NCBI RefSeq assembly: GCF_902143515.1
Contig: NZ_CABFVD010000005.1
Span: forward strand, 186,001-250,000
DNA: 64,000 nt
Source: Hathewaya massiliensis
GTDB lineage: Bacteria; Bacillota; Clostridia; Clostridiales; Clostridiaceae
Reading direction: 5' to 3'
Position numbers and translations under genes: made by a program
The notes under the pieces: generated by a model
Told to the model about the DNA's origin: nothing
Seen by the model: only the letters and a program-made list of their open reading frames with translations
The model's database searches: none
Shown here: positions 54,110 through 62,177 of the stretch, piece by piece
Position numbering within the stretch: the first letter of the stretch is position 1
Layout: the number at the start of each line of letters is the position of its first letter

Positions 54110-54937
54110 GTGAGAAAAATCACTTTTACTAAGATGGAAGGTCTAGGCAACGATTTTATTATGATATATGACAAAGACATGGAATTTAATAATGAGTCAG
54201 AATTAACTAAAAAGCTTTGTCATAGGAACTTTGGTATAGGTGGGGATGGCGTTATTTTCATAAGAAAAAGTAAAGTCTCTGATATAAAAATGGTAATTTA
54301 TAATGCAGACGGATCTCATGCTAGTATGTGTGGAAATGGAATTAGATGTTTCGCAAAATACGTGTGGGATAAAAATATAGTTAGAAAAAATCCAATGGAT
54401 ATAGAAACTGATGATGGAATAAAGACAGCAAAGTTATTTATAGAAAATGATTTAGTCTCAGAGGTTGAAATTAATATGGGGAAATGGGAATTTGATCCTA
54501 AAGAAGTACCAGCAGATACAGAGGAAGAAATATTAGATAGGGTTTTGAAGATTGAAGATAAAGAATATAGAATTTCTTCCCTTCATATGGGAGTCCCACA
54601 TACAGTAGTATATACTGATCTTAATAGTGTGTCCGTAGAGGAAGGAGCTAAAATAGAAAAACATAAATTATTTTATAAGGGAACTAATGTTAACTTTTGT
54701 GAAAAGATAGATGAAAACAATATAAGAGTTAAAACCTGGGAAAGAGGAGCTGGAGCTACCCTAGCTTGTGGGACGGGTAGTTGTGCCTCTGTAGTAGTAG
54801 GTAATAGACTTGGCTTAATAAATGATTCTATAAAAGTTCAAGTGCCAGGTGGGGAATTATTTATAAGCTTAAAAGAAGGTCAAGCTTTTATGAGGGGAAA
54901 AGCTAACATAGTATTTGAAGGAGAAATAAATATATAG
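54110..54937 (+). CDS. dapF: Diaminopimelate epimerase
   Basis: DapF converts LL- to meso-diaminopimelate for peptidoglycan and lysine. The 275-residue enzyme has both catalytic cysteines, in SMCGNGIRCFAKY and LACGTGSCASVV, and the N-terminal FTKMEGLGNDFIMIYD. It starts with GTG 54110, 6 nt after AAGGGGGC. Together with the DNPR motif in MurE it indicates a meso-DAP cell wall. Monocistronic, with its own terminator. Confidence 0.97.
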   Translation: MRKITFTKMEGLGNDFIMIYDKDMEFNNESELTKKLCHRNFGIGGDGVIFIRKSKVSDIKMVIYNADGSHASMCGNGIRCFAKYVWDKNIVRKNPMDIETDDGIKTAKLFIENDLVSEVEINMGKWEFDPKEVPADTEEEILDRVLKIEDKEYRISSLHMGVPHTVVYTDLNSVSVEEGAKIEKHKLFYKGTNVNFCEKIDENNIRVKTWERGAGATLACGTGSCASVVVGNRLGLINDSIKVQVPGGELFISLKEGQAFMRGKANIVFEGEINI

Positions 54938-54941
54938 AAAT

Positions 54942-54982
54942 AAAAACAACCTACAAATATTTTTGTAAGTTGTTTTTATTTT
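54942..54982 (+). terminator. Rho-independent terminator after dapF
   Basis: Arms aaaaacaacctacaaa (54942-54957) and tttgtaagttgttttt (54962-54977) form a 16-bp stem with one mismatch and continue into T-rich sequence. Confidence 0.88.
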
Positions 54983-55114
54983 ATGTATAACTATAGAATT
55001 GATGGATATAATTGGAGATAAGTTATTATGTTATAGGAGGGGATTGAAATTTTCCCACAAGAAATTAATAAAGAAAATGAGAAGAAAAAAGGTCTTTCTA
55101 AAGAAAATATTTTA

Positions 55115-56560
55115 ATGGTTATAAATAATAAAATAAATCCAGTAAAAGGACTTACAGAAGATTTAAACCTAAATGTAGATTTCATAAGAGAGTTTAAAAT
55201 AAATGATTTAATAGAGGATGAAATACTTCCTATAAAAAAAGAAAAAAATAAACTATATGTAGCTACTTATAAGTTTATTAAAAGCGAAATAACCATTAAA
55301 TACAAGAGGTTATATAATGTAAAACTTATACCTTTCTATGTTACATTAGGTGTTTTTAAAGCTAAATTTAAAGAAGTAGAAGAAGAATTAAAAATTCTAG
55401 AGAAAAAGGAAGTATGTAAATTTAAAGAAAGCAATGTTCTATTGGAGGAGATTTTAAATAGGGCAATTATAAAGAGAGCTAGTGATATTCATTTGGAGCC
55501 TTCTAAGGAATTTGCTAAAGTGAGATTTAGGATTGATGGTGTCTTATTAGAAGATTTAAAAATAGGAACTAACAATTATCTAGAACTACTTTCTATAATA
55601 AAAGTTAAATCAAATATGGATATATCAAAAAAACTTATACCTCAAGATGGCAATATGGCATATTATTTTAATGGTATTCAATACAAATGCAGAACTTCTA
55701 CAATACCTAGTATATATGGTGAAAAGCTCGTTCTAAGGCTTTTAAACCCCAAAGAAGAAGTTAAACTTGAAGAGTTAGGTTTTTATAATAATGTAGAGGA
55801 TTTAAAGCAAATATTAAATATTAATAATGGCATATTTTTAATTTCTGGACCAACTGGTAGTGGAAAAAGCACTACTTTAAAAGCTTTATTAAATTCTATG
55901 AACAAAAATGAAAAAAACATAATAACTATAGAAGATCCAGTAGAATATGAATTACAAAATATAACTCAAGTAGCGCTAAACCCTAAAGCTGGTTTAAGTT
56001 TTTCAACTGCTTTAAAAAGTATGCTAAGACAAGATCCTGATGTGATTATGGTTGGGGAAATAAGAGATGAGGAGACAGCGCAGATAGCTTTAAGAGCAGC
56101 TGTCACTGGTCATTTAGTTCTTTCTACTGTACACACCTTTGATTCCACTAGTGTTATAACTAGACTTTTGGATATGAATATTCCTCCGTATATAATATTA
56201 GATACTGTATCTATTGTATTATCTCAAAGATTGGTTAGGAAAATATGCCCTCTTTGCAAAGAAGAATATATATTAAAGGATGATTCCTATGCGGAATTAG
56301 GATTAAAAAATGGAGATAGTATTTTTAAAGGAAATGGCTGCTCTCATTGCAATAATACAGGCTATAAAGGTAGGACAGTTACCTATGAGATTTTGCAATT
56401 AAAAGAAGAGCATAAAAATTATATAAGTAAAAACAATGATCTTTCAGGATTTAGAGAATTTTGTATTAAAAACAACTTAGTAACTTTGAAAGAAAACGCG
56501 ATTACCTTACTTAAAGAAGGAGTTACTACGGTTGAAGAGGTATACAAGGTAATTTTATAG
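55115..56560 (+). CDS. Type IV pilus/competence-type assembly ATPase (PilB/GspE/ComGA family)
   Basis: This secretion ATPase powers pilus or pseudopilus extension at the cytoplasmic membrane. From ATG 55115 there are 481 residues: a short N-terminal domain (to ~95), ASDIHLEPS (about 122), Walker A SGPTGSGKST, the Asp box MLRQDPDVIMVGEIRDEETA, the His box TGHLVLSTVHT, and a C-x2-C...C-x2-C zinc site (CPLC near 385, CSHC near 415). The start is uncertain: the frame is open back to 55037, the only strong ribosome binding site is AGGAGGGG at 55035-55042, and no ATG/GTG/TTG lies between. An ATT at 55049 is ideally spaced, so up to 22 more residues may belong to the protein. Confidence 0.88.
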   Translation: MVINNKINPVKGLTEDLNLNVDFIREFKINDLIEDEILPIKKEKNKLYVATYKFIKSEITIKYKRLYNVKLIPFYVTLGVFKAKFKEVEEELKILEKKEVCKFKESNVLLEEILNRAIIKRASDIHLEPSKEFAKVRFRIDGVLLEDLKIGTNNYLELLSIIKVKSNMDISKKLIPQDGNMAYYFNGIQYKCRTSTIPSIYGEKLVLRLLNPKEEVKLEELGFYNNVEDLKQILNINNGIFLISGPTGSGKSTTLKALLNSMNKNEKNIITIEDPVEYELQNITQVALNPKAGLSFSTALKSMLRQDPDVIMVGEIRDEETAQIALRAAVTGHLVLSTVHTFDSTSVITRLLDMNIPPYIILDTVSIVLSQRLVRKICPLCKEEYILKDDSYAELGLKNGDSIFKGNGCSHCNNTGYKGRTVTYEILQLKEEHKNYISKNNDLSGFREFCIKNNLVTLKENAITLLKEGVTTVEEVYKVIL

Positions 56561-56574
56561 AAAAGGAGTGCAAT

Positions 56575-57615
56575 ATGTTTAGAAGAGAACTTTCATATAA
56601 AGAATTAGAAACTTTAAATAGAACTTTATATTTTTATTCTAGATCAGGATACTCTTTTGAGAAAAGCTTAAGGATTATTAAAGAAAAAAGGGGTTTTTCA
56701 ATTAACATTAAATCTGTAGTTAAGAACATGTTAAAAGAGATAAATAAGGGGAAGAGTATTTATGCAAGCTTTTCTACTACTAATAAAATTCCAAACTATA
56801 TGCTCAATATAATAAGAGTAGGAGAAGAGACAGGAAGATTAGAAAATAGTTTTAAAGAACTTTGGAAGTATTATAGTTGGAGAAGAAAAAGCAAAAAAGA
56901 ACTTATGGACAACATAGCTTATCCTATAAGCATACTTATTCTTAGTATTAGCTTGTTTTTAGTAATAATCTTATACTTTATACCTGAGATCTCTGGATTA
57001 ATGGAGAGCATAAGTAATGGGGCTAATTCAAGCATAAATAAAATGATGAGTATAAATAAAATATTAAGAAATTATGGTCACTATATTGCTTTTGGTTTTT
57101 TTTCTTTAATAATAGTTATAATTTATTTTATTAATAATAACAAAAAATTCTTGTATATAATTTTAAATAAAACACCTATTATTAAAAGTTTATATTTAAA
57201 AAGCTTTAATATAAATTTTTTCAATTCTATTTATGTGATAATTTCTAATGGGATAAATTTAACAGAAGGATTAAATATACTAATATCTGCTGAAAAAAAT
57301 TATTTTATAGAGCAAAAATTAAGTATAGCTGTAGAGGAAATAAAAAAAGGATCTAGCTTATTTAAGGCTTTAGACAATACAAAGCTTTTTTCTGAAGAGG
57401 ATCTGGGATTTATAATTACTGGTGAGGAGAGTGGGGAATTGGAGGAGAGTTTTAAAACTATAGCTAAATTAAAAGAAGAAGAATTTAAAAGCGATATAAA
57501 TATAATTTTAAAATGTATCCAACCTATAATGATAATTACTTTAGGTTTTATGATTTTTAATATAATTTATAGCTCTGTAATTCCTGTAATAGATATGATG
57601 GGTAAAATTCAATGA
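56575..57615 (+). CDS. Type II secretion/type IV pilus inner-membrane platform protein (PilC/GspF/ComGB family)
   Basis: The 346-residue protein has the duplicated T2SSF layout: an amphipathic N-terminal domain, a helix near residue 120 (PISILILSISLFLVIILYFI), a second pair near 165-185, and a final helix at the C-terminus. IRVGEETGRLENSF and ITGEESGELEESF are the two family signature repeats. It is 15 nt after the ATPase gene and overlaps the next pilin gene by 4 nt. Confidence 0.92.
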   Translation: MFRRELSYKELETLNRTLYFYSRSGYSFEKSLRIIKEKRGFSINIKSVVKNMLKEINKGKSIYASFSTTNKIPNYMLNIIRVGEETGRLENSFKELWKYYSWRRKSKKELMDNIAYPISILILSISLFLVIILYFIPEISGLMESISNGANSSINKMMSINKILRNYGHYIAFGFFSLIIVIIYFINNNKKFLYIILNKTPIIKSLYLKSFNINFFNSIYVIISNGINLTEGLNILISAEKNYFIEQKLSIAVEEIKKGSSLFKALDNTKLFSEEDLGFIITGEESGELEESFKTIAKLKEEEFKSDINIILKCIQPIMIITLGFMIFNIIYSSVIPVIDMMGKIQ

Positions 57616-58055
57616 GAAAAAAAGCTTTTACTCTAATAGAACTGATTGTGGTATTAAGTATAATGACTATATTAATTGGAATATCCTTTCCCTCAGTTAA
57701 GGCTTATACAAAATTTAAAGAAAAAAAACAATTAGATCATTATGCTCAGCTTACTTTGGACTTTATCAATAATTCAAAGTCAATATGTAAGATAGAGGAT
57801 AAAAGTGGAATTATAAAAAAGTTTCCTTCAGAAAATGCACTTTGTCTATATTTCAATGATAAATCGTATAGGAAGATAAATTACCCCAAGGAAATAACTT
57901 TAAAGGATAAGTATTACGAAGAACATTTAGAGATACGTATTAAAAATTCAGGTTCTATTAATCAGGGTTTTACTGTTAGGGTAATGAATAAAAAAGGAGA
58001 GTGTAGAGAAATAACATTTAATGTTTATACAGATTATGGAAAAGTTAAAGAATAG
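57612..58055 (+). CDS. Prepilin-like protein 1 (ComGC/GspG-type), Ala at cleavage -1
   Basis: The 147-residue product starts MRKKAFTLIELIVVLSI followed by a ~20-residue hydrophobic helix, the type IV prepilin N-terminal motif with Glu at +5. The residue before the predicted cleavage is Ala, where Gly is the rule; processing may be affected, although Ala is tolerated in some systems. It is the first of four small membrane proteins in the operon and is probably the major pseudopilin by position, which is inference. Confidence 0.85.
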   Translation: MRKKAFTLIELIVVLSIMTILIGISFPSVKAYTKFKEKKQLDHYAQLTLDFINNSKSICKIEDKSGIIKKFPSENALCLYFNDKSYRKINYPKEITLKDKYYEEHLEIRIKNSGSINQGFTVRVMNKKGECREITFNVYTDYGKVKE

Positions 58056-58485
58056 AGGTTTTACCTTAATAGAAGTAGTTGTTAGCATAGCCATGTTTTT
58101 TATAATTATATTTTCTGCCTTTAATATAAAAATATTAAGCATCAAACTAAGAGAAAAAGAAAAAAACTATAATTCATTCTTACTTAGCACTGAAGCATTA
58201 AGAAATATAATTTTAAATAATTATTCTTATGGATATATAAATTCTTTAGAAGGAAATATATATTATATTTCTACTGAAAATTTAAACTCAGAGAATGTAT
58301 TTAATAAAGAATTAGGGGTTTTAGATTATAATAAGCCACAAAATTCTCCTTTTATGAGTATAGAAGTATATTCAAAAGCTGGAGAGATGTATGTTAAGTG
58401 CAAATACTTTTATGGCAAAAACAAAAGTATTTGTGAAGAATTTATGAAAGGAAAATTAAATGAAAAAAGGAACGACTCTAATTGA
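58036..58485 (+). CDS. Prepilin-like protein 2
   Basis: I choose ATG 58036 because it gives a short prepilin leader, MEKLKNRG, followed by FTLIEVVVSIAMFFIIIFSA, a canonical class III signal with Gly at -1 and Glu at +5. Starting at ATG 58021 would add only five residues. The gene overlaps the preceding pilin gene by 20 nt and no strong ribosome binding site is visible, so translation is probably coupled. The 149-residue protein is otherwise unassigned (ComGD/GspI-like by position). Confidence 0.82.
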   Translation: MEKLKNRGFTLIEVVVSIAMFFIIIFSAFNIKILSIKLREKEKNYNSFLLSTEALRNIILNNYSYGYINSLEGNIYYISTENLNSENVFNKELGVLDYNKPQNSPFMSIEVYSKAGEMYVKCKYFYGKNKSICEEFMKGKLNEKRNDSN

Positions 58486-58891
58486 ACTCTTGGTAAGTAT
58501 ATCTCTATTATTAATTCTACTGACTTATTTAGGGATGTTTTTTATTATGGAAAATAAGGACTATATTAAATTTACTAGAAACCATAAAGAAGAGATTAGT
58601 ACTAAAGAAGCTATAGATTTTATTAAGAAGGAATTAGATATAAGAATGGAAAGCTTAGTTGTACAAGGAAATACTATAATTATAAGTGGTAGTGAATTTA
58701 ATAGAAAGATAATAAAAAGGCAGGAAGATTCTTTGGTTATAATAACAGAAAACTTGCAAAATGATAAAGGGGTCAATGTAATTTTAAAAAAAGTTTCAGA
58801 TTTTTTAGTTATTAGAAAAGGAGATAACCTACAAATAACATTAAAACTTGAAGGAGGCAGTGAGTATAATAGATGTATAAGAGTTCTATAA
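58460..58891 (+). CDS. Prepilin-like protein 3
   Basis: The 143-residue product starts MKKGTTLIELLVSISLLLILLTYLG, a prepilin motif with a very short leader (Gly at -1, Thr at +1, Glu at +5). The rest is a beta-rich pseudopilin-like domain without recognised motifs. AAAGGAAAA lies upstream within the preceding gene, which it overlaps by 26 nt. Position suggests a ComGF/GspJ-like minor pseudopilin. Confidence 0.82.
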   Translation: MKKGTTLIELLVSISLLLILLTYLGMFFIMENKDYIKFTRNHKEEISTKEAIDFIKKELDIRMESLVVQGNTIIISGSEFNRKIIKRQEDSLVIITENLQNDKGVNVILKKVSDFLVIRKGDNLQITLKLEGGSEYNRCIRVL

Positions 58892-59313
58892 TCAATAATA
58901 AAAGAAAAAGTAAAGGGGCGATTTCAGTATATACATTAATTATTTCATCTATAGTACTTTTATTAAGCGTATATGTATTGAGCCTTCAGTATGAAAGTTA
59001 TTTACATTCTTTAAACTATGTAAAGATCTTAAAAAATGAGAATTTTGACTTAGATAAAAAGGAACATTTAAAAAATCAGTTATATACTATTCTTCATTTA
59101 AATGTTAAAGAGATAGAAGAGGAAAACTTGCAAAAGTTTTTAAATAGTGAGGATAAGGAGAAGATATTATTTAAAGAGGGAGCAGATAGTATAACATTAA
59201 AAAAAGGTTTTATAAGAATTAATTACGAAGATCATACTAAATTCATGATTTCTGAAGATTTTAAAGTAGAAACTAAAAATAATGATTTTATTTTAATTAA
59301 GAAGGAATATTAA
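58873..59313 (+). CDS. PilX/ComGG-like membrane protein of the pseudopilus operon
   Basis: The 146-residue protein has a basic N-terminus (NNKRKSKG) and one hydrophobic helix (AISVYTLIISSIVLLLSVYVL), then a polar domain. The KG-AISVYTLI junction resembles a prepilin site, but Glu at +5 is missing, as in PilX/GspK/ComGG-type minor components. It overlaps the preceding gene by 19 nt and ends the operon. Function is inferred from position only. Confidence 0.7.
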   Translation: MYKSSIINNKRKSKGAISVYTLIISSIVLLLSVYVLSLQYESYLHSLNYVKILKNENFDLDKKEHLKNQLYTILHLNVKEIEEENLQKFLNSEDKEKILFKEGADSITLKKGFIRINYEDHTKFMISEDFKVETKNNDFILIKKEY

Positions 59314-59599
59314 GTCTACAAATGTTAATAATACTAGTATACTTATAATTTAATTAAATGTAACAGTTAATTAAAACCGTAAAAATTTAATAATTTAAAA
59401 AGAAAATTTGCAAATAGGACTGAATTTTGATAAAATATCTTTGGTTGAGTTTAAAAAATGGATAAATATCAAATAATTTAGTTTTAACTAATAAATTATT
59501 TGTATTTATTACGTTTATGTAGTAAAATTTAAAATGTGAATTTTAAGACCAAAATTGGTAATTTTATAAGAAGAAAAACTCATTTTGGAGGGATATTTA

Positions 59600-60157
59600 A
59601 TGATATCAGCAGGAGATTTAAGAAAAGGAACAACTTTTGAAGAGGATGGACAAGTTTTTACAGTTGTAGAATTCCTTCATGTTAAACCAGGAAAGGGAGC
59701 TGCTTTTGTTAGAACTAAACTTAAAAATGTTATAACAGGAACTGTAATTGAAAAGACGTATAACCCAACAGCTAAGCTTCAAGAAGCTGTAGTTGAAAGA
59801 AAGGAAATGCAGTACTTATATAATGATGGAGAATTATATTACTTCATGGATCAAGAAACTTATGAGCAAATTCCGTTAAACTATGACAAGGTTGAAGGTG
59901 CTATAAAATACTTAAAAGAAAATATGTTTGCCATAATAAAATTCTTTAAAGCAGAGGCTTTCTCTGTGGAAGCACCTAATTTTGTTGAGCTTCAAATAGT
60001 TGAATGTGAACCTGGTGTAAAAGGTAATACTGCAAGTAATGCTATGAAACCAGCAAAACTAGAAACTGGTGCAGTAGTTCAAGTTCCATTGTTTGTAAAT
60101 GAATCAGACATTATAAGAGTGGATACTAGAACTGGAGATTACATGGAAAGAGTTTAA
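59600..60157 (+). CDS. efp: Translation elongation factor P
   Basis: EF-P relieves ribosome stalling at polyproline. ATG 59600 follows TTGGAGGGAT; the in-frame upstream ATG at 59585 precedes that ribosome binding site and is rejected. The 185-residue protein has three beta-barrel domains with [20 protein letters not shown] (the modifiable Lys loop near residue 32) and ending GDYMERV. A nested terminator follows. Confidence 0.97.
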   Translation: MISAGDLRKGTTFEEDGQVFTVVEFLHVKPGKGAAFVRTKLKNVITGTVIEKTYNPTAKLQEAVVERKEMQYLYNDGELYYFMDQETYEQIPLNYDKVEGAIKYLKENMFAIIKFFKAEAFSVEAPNFVELQIVECEPGVKGNTASNAMKPAKLETGAVVQVPLFVNESDIIRVDTRTGDYMERV

Positions 60158-60170
60158 TTTTAATATTAAT

Positions 60171-60217
60171 GGGCTAATCCCGAAACTTCTATATTTAGAA
60201 GAGGGATAGCCCTTTTT
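60171..60217 (+). terminator. Nested rho-independent terminator after efp
   Basis: GGGCTAATCCC (60171-60181) pairs with GGGATAGCCC (60203-60212) and encloses a second hairpin cttcta-tatt-tagaag; TTTTT follows directly (60213-60217). Confidence 0.92.
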
Positions 60218-60230
60218 ATTTTACCTCCAT

Positions 60231-60284
60231 ATAGAGAAATTATATAAGCTATAAAAATATAGTTTATATAATTTCTCTATTTTT
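60231..60284 (+). repeat. 23-bp near-perfect inverted repeat between efp and spoIIIAA
   Basis: Arms 60231-60253 and 60258-60280 are complementary over 23 bp with a single G-U pair and a 4-nt AAAA loop, followed by TTTTGT. It lies 18 nt after the end of the efp terminator and about 70 nt before spoIIIAA. It could be a second terminator or an mRNA 5' structure; no T-run longer than five is present. Confidence 0.7.
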
Positions 60285-60351
60285 GTAATAAAAGTCTTCC
60301 AAGTTAAATAATATTTTTAGTAAGAAGAGTTTTTAAGAAAGGATGAGAATA

Positions 60352-61269
60352 GTGAGTGACATTAGAAGGATATTAAGTATTTTACCTTTAGATATTAGAA
60401 AAGCCTTAGAAAAGGATGAAAACTTAAATTCTATTCAGGAAATAAGAATTAGGGCAAGTAAACAATTAATTTATATAAAAAACATGGAGGAGGTAATTAG
60501 TGATTATATAGTTAAAAGAGAAGACCTAGCTTATTTATTAAAAAAAATAAGTAATTATTCAATTTATGCTTTTGAGGAGGAATTAAAACAAGGTTATATA
60601 ACCATAGAGGGAGGACACAGAGTAGGAATTTGTGGTGCTTGTGTTATTGAGAATAATAAAATAAAAACTATGAAAGACATAGGATCAATTAATATTAGAA
60701 TATCTAAGGATATAGAAGGATGTTCTAAGGAAATTTTAAAGCATATTTTAAGGGATAATAGGATTCTTAATACTATAATAATTTCTCCACCTAAATGTGG
60801 TAAGACAACTCTTATTAGAGATATGGGGAAAAACATTTCTGATGGGATACCAAGTATGGCATTTAAAGGGGCAAAGGTTTGCATAGTAGATGAGAGAAGT
60901 GAGATTGCAGCATGTTATAGGGGAGTTCCACAGATGAAAGTAGGTCTTAGAACTGATGTTTTAGATAGTTGCCCTAAAAGTTATGGTATTATGATGGCAA
61001 TTAGAAGCATGTCTCCTGAAGTAGTTATATGTGATGAAATTGGAACCTACGAAGATATAGAGAGCATAATTGTAGCTTTAAATTGTGGTGTAGGAATAAT
61101 ATCCACTATACATGGAAGAGGCATTGAGGATTTGTACAAGCGTCCAGTTTTTAAGGAGGTATTAGATAATAAAGTTTTTGAAAGGGCTATAGTTCTTAAT
61201 AATAAAATAGGTAGAGGGAATATAGAGTATATATATGATTTTATAGAAAAATCATATATAGATATTTAA
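60352..61269 (+). CDS. spoIIIAA: Stage III sporulation protein AA (secretion ATPase-like)
   Basis: SpoIIIAA is the cytoplasmic AAA/VirB11-like ATPase of the SpoIIIA-SpoIIQ feeding tube between mother cell and forespore. I choose GTG 60352: AAAGGATGAGA then sits 5-6 nt upstream, whereas ATG 60343 lies inside it. The 305-residue chain has GYITIEGGHRVGICGACV, Walker A SPPKCGKTTLIRD and DERSEIAACYRGVPQ, VICDEIGTYED, all conserved. Unlike the tightly packed order usual here, spoIIIAB follows only after 94 nt of AT-rich repeats. Confidence 0.94.
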   Translation: MSDIRRILSILPLDIRKALEKDENLNSIQEIRIRASKQLIYIKNMEEVISDYIVKREDLAYLLKKISNYSIYAFEEELKQGYITIEGGHRVGICGACVIENNKIKTMKDIGSINIRISKDIEGCSKEILKHILRDNRILNTIIISPPKCGKTTLIRDMGKNISDGIPSMAFKGAKVCIVDERSEIAACYRGVPQMKVGLRTDVLDSCPKSYGIMMAIRSMSPEVVICDEIGTYEDIESIIVALNCGVGIISTIHGRGIEDLYKRPVFKEVLDNKVFERAIVLNNKIGRGNIEYIYDFIEKSYIDI

Positions 61270-61280
61270 AGGGTATTAAC

Positions 61281-61348
61281 TATATAAAAATATATGGGGA
61301 CTACAGATTATATAAAAATATATAGAGTTTAAATCTTATATATTTTTA
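61281..61348 (+). repeat. AT-rich direct and inverted repeats between spoIIIAA and spoIIIAB
   Basis: TATATAAAAATATAT occurs at 61281-61295 and again at 61309-61323. The second copy pairs with TATATATTTTTA (61337-61348) as a perfect 12-bp AT-only stem with a 12-nt loop, just before the spoIIIAB ribosome binding site GAGGTGA. A related motif (CTATAAAAATATAG) is inside the hairpin at 60231. No known element explains this. Confidence 0.6.
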
Positions 61349-61363
61349 GATTGAGGTGAAAAC

Positions 61364-61882
61364 ATGATTAAACTAATAGGATGTTTTATGGTATTTATGG
61401 GATGCACCATATACGGGTTTAGATATGCAAGCATATTAAGTAAAAGAGTTAATGAGCTTCGTGACTTAGAAAAGGCCGTAATGATACTAGAAAATGAAAT
61501 TACATACACATATACAGAAGTACCAGAAGCATTTTTAAAAATAAGTAATGAAATAGAGAGTAATTTATGTTTAGTTTTTAGAAAAGCTCATAAGAATTTA
61601 ATCAGTAACATGTATGGAGATGTTTTCGAAGCTATAGATGAAGCTTTAAAGCATGAAGAAGATAATTTGGATTTAAATAAAAAAGATAAAAATATATTGC
61701 TTCAATTGTGTAAAAGTCTTGGGCAATGGGATGTACAAGCTCATAAAAATATATTTAAGCTTTCTATGAAAAATATAAATGATCAAATAGAAGAGGCGGC
61801 AAAGAAGGAAAAAACTGAAGGAAAATTAATAAGAACCTTAGGAATATCTTTAGGAGCCATAATTTGTATTTTATTATTGTAA
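61364..61882 (+). CDS. spoIIIAB: Stage III sporulation protein AB
   Basis: SpoIIIAB is a GspF-like membrane protein of the SpoIIIA complex. The 172-residue protein has an N-terminal hydrophobic segment (LIGCFMVFMGCTIYGFRYA), a long alpha-helical cytoplasmic domain with LRDLEKAVMILENEITYTYTEVPEAF, a family hallmark, and a C-terminal transmembrane helix (LGISLGAIICILLL). GAGGTGA precedes the ATG. Confidence 0.94.
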   Translation: MIKLIGCFMVFMGCTIYGFRYASILSKRVNELRDLEKAVMILENEITYTYTEVPEAFLKISNEIESNLCLVFRKAHKNLISNMYGDVFEAIDEALKHEEDNLDLNKKDKNILLQLCKSLGQWDVQAHKNIFKLSMKNINDQIEEAAKKEKTEGKLIRTLGISLGAIICILLL

Positions 61883-61957
61883 AAAATATCATATTTTACT
61901 TTAATATTGTATATCTATAAATAAGAACAATAAAAGATGATAAAGGGGGTTACAACC

Positions 61958-62164
61958 ATGATAGGGGCAGTTGATGTTTCTTTAATATTTAAAATAGCTG
62001 GAGTAGGTATTCTTGTGGTAGTAATTGATAAGGTTTTAAAACAGGCAGGAAAAGATGATTATGCTGTACTTACTAACTTAGCTGGTATTGCCATAATATT
62101 GTTAATGGTAATCAATTTAATAAACCATCTTTTTAATACTGTAAAAACACTATTTACTTTTTAA
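61958..62164 (+). CDS. spoIIIAC: Stage III sporulation protein AC
   Basis: SpoIIIAC is a small two-helix membrane protein of the SpoIIIA complex. ATG 61958, 8 nt after AAAGGGGG, is chosen over ATG 61937, which precedes that ribosome binding site; the resulting 68 residues match the usual length. Helices are LIFKIAGVGILVVVIDKVL and VLTNLAGIAIILLMVINLI, with KQAGKDDYA between. Confidence 0.93.
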   Translation: MIGAVDVSLIFKIAGVGILVVVIDKVLKQAGKDDYAVLTNLAGIAIILLMVINLINHLFNTVKTLFTF

Positions 62165-62177
62165 AGGGTGAAGCAAT

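Noticed and set aside
55044-55115. 23-codon TTG-initiated frame encoding a very basic peptide before the pilus ATPase
   Set aside because: Not listed as a gene because it is short and could be a chance frame; it is kept only as an alternative explanation in the finding on the ATPase start.
59314-59599. 286-nt gap between the pseudopilus operon and efp
   Set aside because: No open frame with a ribosome binding site, no hairpin with a T-run and no clear -35/-10 pair was seen; it presumably holds the efp promoter, but I cannot place it.
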